Notes: a model not told the origin generated them from the sequence alone. Positions 49,800-58,372 are shown, numbered from the stretch's first letter. The stretch: DNA of 64,000 bases from Candidatus Gastranaerophilales bacterium (GCA_944322885.1 CALUQH010000003.1:62001-126000), one strand, 5' to 3'. Numbers and translations are program-made.

Positions 49800-50825
49800 T
49801 TATATTTTTTTCAATTCTCTAGACAATCGTGTTAATTTTTTTTCATCGGTACCAATTCCGCATAAAAGCATGGTTGAAATGTTATTTGTTTTTTCATCCT
49901 CAATATTAAATTTTTCGAATAATATTTCTGACAGTTCATATCCGGTCATGCTTTTATGTTTTATGAGTATTTTTGTTATGTCGTCACCGCCAAATTCAAT
50001 ATTTTGTACTTTATTTTTTAGAGTTTTAATATTTTCAATAAGAGTATCCAGTTTTTTTCTTCCTCTTTTTGAATTTAAAAAATTTATATTTGCCTCAATA
50101 CTTGCAAGGAGCGGATAAGAAGGAGAGGTAGTATTAATCATTGAAAGAGCATTTTCTGCGCTTAAACCGCAATTTACATGCAAAAGAGCCGTAGGGTTAA
50201 GCCCGCCCGCAGTTTTGTGAAGCGACTGAATTGTGAAATCCGCAATTTTTACGGCACTTTCAGGAAGTTTATCCGAAAAAGGATAAAGTGCACCGTGTGC
50301 CTCATCAACGATTAAATATGCATTATTTTTTTCGCAAACTTTTTTCAATGCTTTTATATCAGAAACAATTCCTTCATAAGTCGGTGATGTTATGATAACG
50401 GCCTTAACTCCTTTTATATCAATTACATCGGACGTGGTTTTATCCGGAATTCCCCATTCTTTTATTTGCGGCAGATTGTAATATACCGGTTCGCAGCCTG
50501 CAAGTTTTAGTGCGTTTAGATGTGACGGATGAGAGTTATCCCATATCAATACCTTATCCCCTTTTTGTGTGCAGGCAAGTACAGAAGCAATTATACCGCT
50601 TGTAGACCCGTTTGTAAGAAAATATGTGGCTTTCGTTCCATAAATGTTTTTTGCTTGTTCCTGAGCCTTCTGCAAAGCTGTCTGTGGATCATAAGCATCG
50701 GTTTCAGAGATATCATATTTATAAAATTGTCTGAATTTATGAAAAATAAAAAACTTTTGAGAATGTGACGGTGTCGTAAACAAAAGCTTTTTATTTTTTT
50801 TTCTTAATAAATTTACAAGGCTCAT
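49800..50825 (-). CDS. PLP-dependent Orn/Lys/Arg decarboxylase-like protein, short form
   Basis: The 341-residue protein matches the major PLP domain of Orn/Lys/Arg decarboxylases: TTPSHSQKF at the start, FLTNGSTSGIIA, VDEAHGALYPF with the cofactor aspartate, and the PLP lysine in IQSLHKTAGGLNP. The usual C-terminal domain of 120 or more residues is mostly lacking; YaaO-type relatives are about 480 residues. It may be a compact amino-acid decarboxylase (arginine or lysine) or a related lyase. The spacer upstream is full of repeats. AGGT lies only three bases before the ATG, an unusually tight spacing. Confidence 0.82.
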   Translation of the reverse strand: MSLVNLLRKKNKKLLFTTPSHSQKFFIFHKFRQFYKYDISETDAYDPQTALQKAQEQAKNIYGTKATYFLTNGSTSGIIASVLACTQKGDKVLIWDNSHPSHLNALKLAGCEPVYYNLPQIKEWGIPDKTTSDVIDIKGVKAVIITSPTYEGIVSDIKALKKVCEKNNAYLIVDEAHGALYPFSDKLPESAVKIADFTIQSLHKTAGGLNPTALLHVNCGLSAENALSMINTTSPSYPLLASIEANINFLNSKRGRKKLDTLIENIKTLKNKVQNIEFGGDDITKILIKHKSMTGYELSEILFEKFNIEDEKTNNISTMLLCGIGTDEKKLTRLSRELKKI

Positions 50826-50836
50826 TGACCTGTTTT

Positions 50837-50990
50837 ACCCTCTCCCTAACCCTCCCCCGAGGGAGGGGAATAATATTTGTAAGAGATTCCGAAATAAGTT
50901 CGGAATGACATTTATTAGAGCGGCTACGCTCTTCTTTAGTTAGGATTGCACAAATTTATGCATAGCCCGTGTTGCGGGTTGAGCGGCACG
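50837..50990. repeat. Spacer made of small palindromic repeats
   Basis: Four units lie in a row. The hairpin CCCTCCC-ccga-GGGAGGG (50850-50867) is preceded by ACCCTCTCC, related to the block near 4070. The AGAGATTCCGAAATAAG/TTCGGAATGACA unit (50882-50910) belongs to the family at 2470 and 13834. The last two are GAGCG-gcta-CGCTC (about 50918-50931) and GAGCG-gca-CGCTC (about 50979-50991), with CCCG-tgttg-CGGG between them. No gene is visible here. Confidence 0.75.
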
Positions 50991-50991
50991 C

Positions 50992-51582
50992 TCATTTGTT
51001 GCGGATTTCTATGCTTCTTTTTGCACAGTATTGGATTAACGTCATTCTGTCTTTGCTGTCGTTATATTCAAACCTTCCGGAAATGGTGTATCCGCCGTTT
51101 TCGTTCTTCTCAATTCTTATAGGTAAAAAGAAGCATTCAACGGATTGTTCTTCTGACAACGGAAGTATAATTGAATATTTGCCTTCAATATTAATATTTT
51201 CATTTGTACGGCATTTCATACCGCCTGCAGAAATATCAAGAGTTGTTATTTTATGCGACATTCCATCGGCGTTTAAATCTAAGTTATACACATATTTAAT
51301 ACGCGTATATTGACGTCTTTGTAAAAATCTATGTTTTGCCGGGCTTGCTACTTTGATTTTATTCCCCTCAATAGTTTCCGGATAAGAATCAAAATATAAT
51401 GTACCATGCGTAGTCTGTGTATAAAATTCACAATAGTTATGACGCATTATACCTTTTGGTTCATACTCAAGCTCAACAGTAAAATATCTGGGTTCAACGT
51501 CAATAACAGTACCCTTATTTGCACATTTGAAATCAGCGGGAACAACCGTAATTTTTCTGTCTTTTTCAATTAATTCTCTCAT
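50992..51582 (-). CDS. PilZ-domain cyclic-di-GMP receptor, YcgR-like
   Basis: The 196-residue protein has an N-terminal beta domain (about 1-90, YcgR-N-like) and a PilZ domain (about 91-190). The two c-di-GMP-binding signatures are present: RRQYTR (R-x-x-x-R type) and DISAGGMK (D/N-x-S-x-x-G). Such proteins couple cyclic-di-GMP to motility or surface polymer production; with a prepilin in the window, pilus control is a reasonable guess. AAAGAGGAA precedes the ATG. It lies between a repeat-filled spacer and a terminator-bounded region. Confidence 0.9.
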   Translation of the reverse strand: MRELIEKDRKITVVPADFKCANKGTVIDVEPRYFTVELEYEPKGIMRHNYCEFYTQTTHGTLYFDSYPETIEGNKIKVASPAKHRFLQRRQYTRIKYVYNLDLNADGMSHKITTLDISAGGMKCRTNENINIEGKYSIILPLSEEQSVECFFLPIRIEKNENGGYTISGRFEYNDSKDRMTLIQYCAKRSIEIRNK

Positions 51583-51648
51583 AAATTCCTCTTTCTTTAG
51601 ATATATTCTACACTATTTTTAGTTGTTTGTCGATATGTTAAGAAAGAA

Positions 51649-51674
51649 AAGCCCTGATCATATGAGTCAGGGCC
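51649..51674 (-). terminator. Second, apparently orphan terminator
   Basis: GCCCTGA-ctcatatga-TCAGGGC on the minus strand followed by TTTTCTTTCTT. It lies about 100 bases beyond the secY terminator and 67 bases before the PilZ gene, with no gene between. Confidence 0.75.
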
Positions 51675-51775
51675 AAAATACTGAGCAATCAGAAGAGTTG
51701 AGGATTTACATTTATATAATACAGATTTTTATACCGCTTATCATTCAACTAAATAGCTATTATTTTTCGCAAAAA

Positions 51776-51803
51776 AATAGCCCCTAAGTATTAGGGACTA
51801 CTT
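51776..51803 (-). terminator. Terminator after secY
   Basis: TAGTCCCTAA and TTAGGGGCTA arms on the minus strand, with A and T runs on both sides, directly after secY. Confidence 0.88.
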
Positions 51804-51822
51804 TTTTATTTTTTTATTATGT

Positions 51823-53160
51823 TTATTCCTTTAGGAAGGATTCATAATTTCTTGCCAGCAGGTGTGTTCTAACCTGATTTATTAAATCAAGCGCTACACC
51901 GACCATGATTATTAATGATGTTGCACCGATACCCTGCAAGGTTTTGATATTCGTAATATAACTTGCAAGTGACGGAACAAGTGCAATAATACCAAGTCCC
52001 ATAGCTCCAATGAATGTTGTTTTTGTCAAAATTCTGTCAAGAGCTTCCGCTGTCGGTCTGCCGGGTTTGATACCCGGAATGGATGAACCGTATTTCTTTA
52101 AGTTATCTGCAATATCTTTAGGCTGCATATTCGGCATGATTGAAGCGTAGAAAAATGTTAGTGCAACAATCAGCAAGAAATATAATACGTAATAAGTTAT
52201 ACCATCAGGACTTAAAAATTGGTTTAACTGTATAACAACGCTTTTAACAGCCTCGTTTTTGAAATTAGCCTGCCCCACAAGACTTAAAACAGTCGAAGGG
52301 AAAAGCAAAATTGCAATTGCGAAGATAATCGGCATAACACCGCCGGGATTAAGTTTGAACGGTATAAATGAATTCATACCGCCGTAAACTTTGTTTCCGA
52401 CCTGTCTTTTAGGATTAACAATAATAACTTTTCTTACAGCTTCTTGCATTATTACAATGAAAATCATTGCTGCAAAGAAAATTAAAAGTAAAACTGCCAA
52501 GCCTAACTGCATCATAGAATTGTTTGCAACAATCTGTGCTGTTCTTGATGCATAAATCGGAATTCCTGATAAGATACCGATAAAGATTATTAAGGAACCG
52601 CCGTTTCCGATACCTTTTTCAGTAATGAGTTCAGAAATCCACATTACAAGAACAGAACCGGCCGTTAACACTACAATTGAACTTATAAAGAACATTACAG
52701 GGTTAACGTTAGGCAATACCGCACCCGGTAGATGGTGCAGATATAACATAAAGATTAATGATTGGAAAACTGCGAGTACAACCGTGAACACACGAGTATA
52801 CTGTGACAGTTTTCTTCTGCCTGCTTCTCCTTCCTCCTTCTGGAGTTTTTCCAGAGAAGGAATAACAACAGAAACAAGCTGGACGATAATTGATGATGTG
52901 ATGTAAGGTCCTATACCTAATGCGAATATTGAAACTTTTCCAAGAGCACCGCCAGAGAACAAATCTAAAAATCCGATTATGTTGTTACCCTGAGCGATAT
53001 TTTGGAAAATTTGGTTGTTAATACCGAATAAAGGCATCTGAACCCCGAATCTGAATGCGGCAATCATCAGGAAGGTAAACAATATTTTTTGTTTCAATCC
53101 GGAAGCATTCCACATTGATAATAAATCATCAGTTGTCGGCATTTTCATTTGTGGTGCCAT
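51823..53160 (-). CDS. secY: Protein translocase subunit SecY
   Basis: SecY forms the protein-conducting channel of the Sec system in the inner membrane. The 445-residue protein has ten predicted helices. Conserved elements are FGVQMPLFGIN at the start, LDLFSGGALGKVSIFALGIGPYITSSII in the plug/helix 2 region, and NPGGVMPIIFA. The cytoplasmic loop GIKPGRPTAEALDRIL is also present. It starts with a TAATG overlap at the end of rplO. In most bacteria adk, map and infA follow; here a terminator ends the operon. Confidence 0.97.
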   Translation of the reverse strand: MAPQMKMPTTDDLLSMWNASGLKQKILFTFLMIAAFRFGVQMPLFGINNQIFQNIAQGNNIIGFLDLFSGGALGKVSIFALGIGPYITSSIIVQLVSVVIPSLEKLQKEEGEAGRRKLSQYTRVFTVVLAVFQSLIFMLYLHHLPGAVLPNVNPVMFFISSIVVLTAGSVLVMWISELITEKGIGNGGSLIIFIGILSGIPIYASRTAQIVANNSMMQLGLAVLLLIFFAAMIFIVIMQEAVRKVIIVNPKRQVGNKVYGGMNSFIPFKLNPGGVMPIIFAIAILLFPSTVLSLVGQANFKNEAVKSVVIQLNQFLSPDGITYYVLYFLLIVALTFFYASIMPNMQPKDIADNLKKYGSSIPGIKPGRPTAEALDRILTKTTFIGAMGLGIIALVPSLASYITNIKTLQGIGATSLIIMVGVALDLINQVRTHLLARNYESFLKE

Positions 53161-53606
53161 TATACTAACTCAACCTTTCCGCCTGCTTTTTCGATTTTTT
53201 CTTTTGCTGATGGTGTTACATAACAAGCTTTTACAGTAACAGCACCTTTTAATTCGCCGTTACCTAAAACTCTTAAACCAACGCATGAAGGATGTACTCT
53301 GCCTGCTTCTTTCAAAATTTCAAGAGAAACTTCTTTCAAACCGTACTGAGCAATTCTGCCGACATTGATTTCAGCATATTGAAGCTGGTTGATAAGTTTA
53401 AAGCCTTTTAATTTTGGCATTTGTCTGTAACCCGGCATCTGTCCGCCTTCAAAACCTCTTTTTGCAGAGCTTCCTGAACGCTGGCCTTCACCGTTGTGAC
53501 CGCGGCAAGATGTTTTACCTCTGCCTGATGAACGGCCTCTGCCTACTCTTTTAATTTTATGTGTTGAACCTTCTGCAGGTCTTAAATCTTCTAATGTAAT
53601 TGTCAT
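53160..53606 (-). CDS. rplO: 50S ribosomal protein L15
   Basis: L15 is a late-assembling 23S-binding protein. The start MTITLEDLRPAEGSTHK has AAAGGAAA just upstream and matches the family; a longer in-frame extension is not supported. The basic glycine-rich N-terminal arm (KRVGRGRSSGRGKTSCRGH) and a KRGFEGGQMPGYRQMPKLKG core are typical. The 148-residue length is normal. Its stop overlaps the secY start by one base. Confidence 0.97.
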   Translation of the reverse strand: MTITLEDLRPAEGSTHKIKRVGRGRSSGRGKTSCRGHNGEGQRSGSSAKRGFEGGQMPGYRQMPKLKGFKLINQLQYAEINVGRIAQYGLKEVSLEILKEAGRVHPSCVGLRVLGNGELKGAVTVKACYVTPSAKEKIEKAGGKVELV

Positions 53607-53702
53607 TTTAATTTCCTTTCTTATTACTGCGCCCAACATTAAACTATGTTTGGCTTGCTCGCTTTCACTATCGCCATAAGGCTGTACGCAATTATGCAGA
53701 TT

Positions 53703-53894
53703 TTACTCAACAATTGTAACTAAGTGAGGTACTTTATTTACCATACCTAAAATAGTTGCACTGTTGTAGTGTTCTACAATTTGATTTTGTTTTTTCAAAC
53801 CTAAACCGGCAACAACTCTGCGCTGTTTTTCAGAAGCACCGATAAGGCTGCCTGTAAGCTTGATTTTAATTTGTTTTAATTCTGTTTTTGCCAT
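53703..53894 (-). CDS. rpmD: 50S ribosomal protein L30
   Basis: The 63-residue protein has the L30 pattern: KQIKIKLTGSLIGASEKQRR, then VVAGLGLKKQNQIVEHYNSA and a final hydrophobic IL-G-M-V segment. It lies between rpsE and rplO as in the spc operon. The 96-base spacer before rplO is longer than usual for this operon and contains no gene I can see. AAGGAAAA precedes the ATG. Confidence 0.95.
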   Translation of the reverse strand: MAKTELKQIKIKLTGSLIGASEKQRRVVAGLGLKKQNQIVEHYNSATILGMVNKVPHLVTIVE

Positions 53895-53953
53895 TTTATT
53901 TTTCCTTATATCTTATAATACGAAATTTGGTTAATATAATAAATAACCTGATT

Positions 53954-53972
53954 GGCTACGTGTGTAGCACCT
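53954..53972. repeat. Palindromic repeat copy after rpsE
   Basis: GGCTACGTGTGTAGCACCT differs by one base from 4026-4044. On the coding strand it directly follows the rpsE stop codon. Confidence 0.7.
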
Positions 53973-54648
53973 AATTTAGTAATTCAGCCATTGTTAAGCC
54001 GCGTTTTGAAGCAACTTCAGAAAACGGAGTTAGTTTTTGAAGAGCATCTAATGTAGCATTTGCTGCGTTAAGCGGGGATTTTGAACCTAAAGATTTTGAA
54101 AGAATATTTTCAATACCTGCAAGTTCAAGAACTAAACGAACAGCACCGCCGGCGATAATACCTGTACCTTGAGAAGCCGGTTTAAGCATTACAGCACCTG
54201 CTCCTGAACGTCCTGTAATCGGGTGAGGAATAGTTGTTTTGAAAATAGGAACTGTGATAAGATTTTTTCTTCCGTCAGCAATTGCTTTTTGAATAGCAAT
54301 AATAACTTCTGCAGCTTTAGCACAGCCTACGCCAACCTGTCCTTTTTTATTTCCTACAATAACAATTGCACGGAAACTTAATTTTTTACCGCCTTTAACA
54401 ACTTTTGTTACACGGCTGATTTGAACAACACGTTCAACCCATTCTGATTGAGGTTTTTCTTCTGTTGTTTCGATTTTTTGTTTTTTGCCGCCTCTAGATC
54501 TTCTTTTAGAAGGTCTTTCTTCTTCAGCAGGCAATTCTTCAACTTTAACTTCTTCAACAACTTCTTCTGCCTGAGCAGTTTCTGTATCTTTAACTACATT
54601 ATCTGCAGCAGCTTCTACGTTCATTTCGTCTTTGTTTTCTAAATCCAT
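53971..54648 (-). CDS. rpsE: 30S ribosomal protein S5 with acidic N-terminal extension
   Basis: S5 is a universally conserved small-subunit protein for decoding accuracy. The core begins at [20 protein letters not shown] (about residue 69) with the dsRBD-like fold, [17 protein letters not shown], and the C-terminal [21 protein letters not shown]. The first about 65 residues are a Glu/Val-rich extension followed by [12 protein letters not shown]; most S5 proteins (about 165 residues) have only a short lead. It heads this operon fragment. AAAGGT precedes the ATG. Confidence 0.96.
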   Translation of the reverse strand: MDLENKDEMNVEAAADNVVKDTETAQAEEVVEEVKVEELPAEEERPSKRRSRGGKKQKIETTEEKPQSEWVERVVQISRVTKVVKGGKKLSFRAIVIVGNKKGQVGVGCAKAAEVIIAIQKAIADGRKNLITVPIFKTTIPHPITGRSGAGAVMLKPASQGTGIIAGGAVRLVLELAGIENILSKSLGSKSPLNAANATLDALQKLTPFSEVASKRGLTMAELLN

Positions 54649-54770
54649 TGATTTTTACCTTTCATTTTAGTTTGAATTTTATATGTACTGAATATACCAA
54701 AATAAAGCTATTTAAAGCCTATGGTAAAATATTCGTGAGTAACTTTTCTGACAGAATATATAATAACAAT

Positions 54771-54806
54771 AAAAAGATTATAATGCAAGTGCTTTGCAAT
54801 CTTTTT
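54771..54806. terminator. Terminator upstream of rpsE
   Basis: AAAAAGATT and AATCTTTTT arms with inner TGCAA/TTGCA pairing. On the minus strand it ends the 182-residue protein gene, separating it from rpsE, which therefore needs its own promoter in 54649-54770. Confidence 0.75.
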
Positions 54807-54835
54807 ATTTAATTTCTTAATTATCAGTTTTAAAC

Positions 54836-55384
54836 TTATAATTTACCGCTTTTTACTTCATCTAAAAATTCATTAAAAGAAACTTTTTTTGCATTATTTT
54901 TTTCTAAAAAGTTTTTGAATTGAGGTAATTTTTTGTCAGCAAAATTTTTCATAACCAATGATCTGATTAAGTGTTTCGGACATTCTGAAACACCTTTGAA
55001 GATACTTTTGTTACAGGTAAGATAAGCGGGTAAAAAAGAAAATAGAAAGTCTTTTATAGTTTTACGCGTATATTTAGCCTTATCTTTGCCGGTCATTACA
55101 ATTATCGGAAGCTGTTTTATTTTTTCAATATCAACCAAACCGTATTTTTGAGCATTTAAAAATGCCCATCTTGTAGATGTCCTTTCTTCTTTTCCAATTT
55201 TTATTAATGAATTTTGAAAAGCTGCATGGTGGAATGATTCTGCTCGGATAATTAAATTTTTCGAACAGAAATCTTTGAATTCGTTAACAAATTTTACATA
55301 CTGTTCAGGTTTGCTTTCAACAATTCTTATTGAAGTAAACCCCGGATTATACCTATTTGGATTATTATAATTAACTGTTATCAT
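54836..55384 (-). CDS. Lineage-specific protein with N-terminal NPGFTS motif
   Basis: Function unknown. The 182-residue product starts MITVNYNNPNRYNPGFTSIR, an Asn/Tyr/Pro-rich leader ending in Gly-Phe-Thr. It continues as a basic alpha/beta protein with RIVESKPEQYVKFVNEFKDF, an IIVMTGKDKAKYT strand and Lys/Asn-rich helices. It has no signal peptide or transmembrane helix. The start was taken at the ATG following AAAGAA; an upstream in-frame start adds only three residues. The leader motif matches those of other small proteins here. Confidence 0.75.
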   Translation of the reverse strand: MITVNYNNPNRYNPGFTSIRIVESKPEQYVKFVNEFKDFCSKNLIIRAESFHHAAFQNSLIKIGKEERTSTRWAFLNAQKYGLVDIEKIKQLPIIVMTGKDKAKYTRKTIKDFLFSFLPAYLTCNKSIFKGVSECPKHLIRSLVMKNFADKKLPQFKNFLEKNNAKKVSFNEFLDEVKSGKL

Positions 55385-55436
55385 AGCGAACAATTCTTTC
55401 TTTGTGAATTAATAAAACATCTAAAAAATTGTTTTG

Positions 55437-56924
55437 TTATTTCAAAATGTTTTCAAGAGTTTTAATCATACAAGATTTAAACCTATCACATTCGTCTTTG
55501 TTTTTTGCCTCAAATCTTAGAGTAAATACAGGTTCTGTATTGCTTTGTCTGATTAAAGCAAAACCTCCGTCAAAAACAATTCTCATACCGTCAAGAGTAA
55601 TAATATCCTTAATATCAGAACCAAACATATTTCTATTTGCATCAACGCAATGTTTGAACTGTTCCAGAACTTCTTTTTTCTTTTCATTCGGGCAAGGAAA
55701 TCTTACTTCTTCGGATGAACAGACATTGTCAAATGCTTTAAGCATATCGGATATTTTAAAATTTGGATTATTCTTTTTGTGTTTTGCAATAATTTCTATA
55801 ATCCTGCATCCCGCATATATTGCATCATCAAATCCGTAATACCTGTCTTTGAAGAACGTATGTCCGCTCATTTCACCTGCAAGAATGGCCCCTGTCTCTT
55901 TCATTTTATCTTTAATATACCCGTGTCCCGTTTTACACATCACTGCGTTACCGCCAAGTTTATTTATTTCATCGTATAAAACTTGTGAACACTTGACCTC
56001 ACTTACTATAGTAGGACAGGTACCGTTCTTTTTACAGTCGTTTATCAAATCCTGAGCATATATTAAAAGAAGTTTATCTCCTGTTAAAAATTTTCCATTT
56101 TCGTCCACAACTCCAATTCTGTCGCTGTCGCCGTCGTACGCAATTCCAAGGTCTGCTTTATTATCAATAACCGCTTTCTTTAAAGTATCCAGAGTTTTTT
56201 CAACACTCGGGTTGGGATGGTGATTAGGAAAGTTGCCGTCAGGTTCGGAGAATAATTCTATAACTTCACATCCCAATTCTCTGTATAGTTTTGGGCCTAC
56301 TACACCGCCTGTTGCATTTGCACTGTCTACTACAACTTTTATTCCCGTACCTATTTTGCCGAATTTATGCTTCATTTCATTTATATACTTAGGAATAATA
56401 TTGTATTCTTTAACCTTACCTGTATTGCTAAATTCCGGTTCAGCCTTTAAGATATCTGTAACATTAATTGGTTCAAATATTTTAAAAGTTTCTTCTTTTA
56501 CTTCTGCAATTTGTTTTTCGGTAAGTGTACGTTTATTATAAGTCATTTTTAAGCCGTTATATTCTTTCGGATTATGGCTTGCAGTAATAATGAGGGCAGA
56601 CGTAACATCTTTTCCTTCCGTAATTTCTTTTGGTAAACCTGCAGCTTCGCTGTAATAACCTATTGGTGTAGGTGCGAGGCCTAAATTAACAACATTGGCT
56701 CCGGTCGATATGATACCTTTTTCTAAAGCCTTTTCAAGCACAGGAGAATGCAATCTTGCATCACGGGTAATTGTTATCCACATATCAGATTCCGGTTTCG
56801 AGGTCTGTTTTTTTAGCCATTCAACAAATCCGCGTCCTGTATTGTAAAATAATTCTTCAGTTATATCTTCACCGTATATTCCGCGAATATCATTTTTACC
56901 GAATGCGTGTTCATATTTTTTCAT
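55437..56924 (-). CDS. Phosphomannomutase/phosphoglucomutase
   Basis: An alpha-D-phosphohexomutase that interconverts the 1- and 6-phosphates of mannose or glucose for nucleotide-sugar supply. At 495 residues it has all four domains. It shows the phosphoserine S116 in TASHNPKEYNG, the metal loop DGDSDRIGVVD, the sugar-selecting GEMSGHTFF, and the phosphate-binding RQSNTEPVFTLR. GEMSGH is characteristic of the bifunctional PMM/PGM (AlgC) subgroup. GGGGAG precedes the ATG. It is divergent from the ABC permease. Confidence 0.93.
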   Translation of the reverse strand: MKKYEHAFGKNDIRGIYGEDITEELFYNTGRGFVEWLKKQTSKPESDMWITITRDARLHSPVLEKALEKGIISTGANVVNLGLAPTPIGYYSEAAGLPKEITEGKDVTSALIITASHNPKEYNGLKMTYNKRTLTEKQIAEVKEETFKIFEPINVTDILKAEPEFSNTGKVKEYNIIPKYINEMKHKFGKIGTGIKVVVDSANATGGVVGPKLYRELGCEVIELFSEPDGNFPNHHPNPSVEKTLDTLKKAVIDNKADLGIAYDGDSDRIGVVDENGKFLTGDKLLLIYAQDLINDCKKNGTCPTIVSEVKCSQVLYDEINKLGGNAVMCKTGHGYIKDKMKETGAILAGEMSGHTFFKDRYYGFDDAIYAGCRIIEIIAKHKKNNPNFKISDMLKAFDNVCSSEEVRFPCPNEKKKEVLEQFKHCVDANRNMFGSDIKDIITLDGMRIVFDGGFALIRQSNTEPVFTLRFEAKNKDECDRFKSCMIKTLENILK

Positions 56925-56950
56925 ATTAAGTCTCCCCTAGTTTATTATTG

Positions 56951-56956
56951 TATAAT
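56951..56956 (+). promoter_or_regulatory. -10 box of the ABC permease gene, leaderless arrangement
   Basis: TATAAT ends six bases before the ATG with no Shine-Dalgarno. The -35 is not clear. Confidence 0.5.
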
Positions 56957-56962
56957 TATAGC

Positions 56963-57844
56963 ATGAAAAAATTTCTTGAAAAATTCTCTAACAGCGAAAA
57001 ATTCGCCGGTTGGGTATTTATTCTGCCGGCCTTGGCAGGAACATTTATTTTTATTATTATTCCTGTAATTTGTTCTTTTGGGCTAAGTTTTACTAAGTGG
57101 GATTTGCTAAATCCTATTAAATTTGTGGGATTGGAAAATTACAAATTATTATTTCAAGAACAATTATTTTATAAAATATTATTAAATACAGTTATTTTTG
57201 CCATGTCTACATCAATTTTGGGCGTTATAATTCCGTTAATTTTAGCCTGTATTTTAAACTCTAAAATAAGAGGCTCGGAATTTTATAAAACTGCATATTT
57301 TCTTCCGTTCATTACACCTATGATTGTAATAGGTGTTGTATGGGAATGGATATTTGACCCTAATATAGGAATACTTAATCATTTATTAAATTTACATATA
57401 AACTGGCTTTATGATACTCATTTTGCAATGCCTGCATTGATAATTGTTTCAGTATGGAAGCTTATAGGATACAACATGGTGATATTTTTAAGTTCCTTGA
57501 GTACAATATCACAAAGTATGTTTGAGGCTGCTAAAATTGACGGTGCAACTCCGGCTCAGACTTTTATTAATGTAACTGTACCGCTTCTGTCACCAAGCAT
57601 ATTTTTCGTCGTAATAATTACGGCCATAAGTTCATTTCAGATATTTGATTTAATATATTTGATGACTCAGGGTGGACCTTTGGACAGTACAAATGTTCTT
57701 GTATATTCAATATACAAAAATGCTTTTGAATATTTTAACGTAGGCAAAGCTTCCGCTATTGCCTACGTTTTATTCATAATTATCCTCGTATTAACTCTTT
57801 TCCAATGGTCATTGCGTAAAAGACTTGTATACAATGAAGATTAA
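56963..57844 (+). CDS. Sugar ABC transporter permease (MalF/UgpA type)
   Basis: A 293-residue inner-membrane permease with six helices. It shows the EAA loop EAAKIDGATPAQTFINVTVP that docks on the ATPase and the early SFTKWDLLNPIKFVGLENYK signature of carbohydrate uptake permeases. The start MKKFLEKFSN follows TATAAT by six bases; a TTG further upstream lies in the promoter. The usual partners (second permease, binding protein, ATPase) are not adjacent, so it is an orphan gene here. The 3' end overlaps the convergent small gene by four bases. Confidence 0.9.
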   Translation: MKKFLEKFSNSEKFAGWVFILPALAGTFIFIIIPVICSFGLSFTKWDLLNPIKFVGLENYKLLFQEQLFYKILLNTVIFAMSTSILGVIIPLILACILNSKIRGSEFYKTAYFLPFITPMIVIGVVWEWIFDPNIGILNHLLNLHINWLYDTHFAMPALIIVSVWKLIGYNMVIFLSSLSTISQSMFEAAKIDGATPAQTFINVTVPLLSPSIFFVVIITAISSFQIFDLIYLMTQGGPLDSTNVLVYSIYKNAFEYFNVGKASAIAYVLFIIILVLTLFQWSLRKRLVYNED

Positions 57845-58227
57845 ACGTTTATATCTGATGTATAATTTTTCATTATATCATTTGCAGATATGTTTTCTTT
57901 GACATTCCCGCCTATGAGTTTTCTAAATTTTGCACCTAATGTGCCAAGATCTAAAATACCATTGAATGATGCCTCTGCTGGATTTTGTGCGGTCGAATTA
58001 TATACAGATTTTTTACCCATTGTAAAATTTGAGAATACATGTCCGTTGTTTGCACCGTGCACAATTAAAATATCGCCTTCGTTAGCTTTTTTAATATTAT
58101 TCAATGCACTATCAAGTGCTCTTAGCTGTTTGGTATTTGCAGCATAGTCAACAACTTCTTTAAAAGCTTTGTTAGGGATAAATTTTGCAGTAAATGCGGG
58201 GTGGTTACATTTTTTAGAAATTTCCAT
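57841..58227 (-). CDS. Small lineage-specific protein with N-terminal AFTAKF motif
   Basis: Function unknown. The 128-residue product begins MEISKKCNHPAFTAKFIPN, again a short polar leader ending in a Phe-Thr pair. A helix (KEVVDYAANTKQLRALDSAL) follows, then beta segments with LIVHGANNGHVFSNFTMGK and a C-terminal GTLGAKFRKLIGGN. No signal peptide. AAGGAGG precedes the ATG at good spacing. The upstream DNA holds a faint G-C-A-A start of the AT-rich element, too diverged to call. It is divergent from the 46-residue small ORF. Confidence 0.77.
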   Translation of the reverse strand: MEISKKCNHPAFTAKFIPNKAFKEVVDYAANTKQLRALDSALNNIKKANEGDILIVHGANNGHVFSNFTMGKKSVYNSTAQNPAEASFNGILDLGTLGAKFRKLIGGNVKENISANDIMKNYTSDINV

Positions 58228-58307
58228 TATTGCCTCCTTATTTTGTATTGATATTTAAAAGCAGTAAAAATTTTTTTTGCTAAAAAATAAATTTTTGTAA
58301 CAAAAAT

Positions 58308-58345
58308 CATGATTTATTTAAAGAAAAAGTATATATATACCGTTA
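58308..58345 (+). promoter_or_regulatory. Conserved element upstream of the 46-residue small ORF
   Basis: TTAAAG, 13 bases, ATACCGTTA, identical in arrangement to 19956-19993. It includes TATATATA, which also links it to copies A-C. Confidence 0.55.
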
Positions 58346-58372
58346 TAAATCATGAGCAAGGGAGTGTATATT

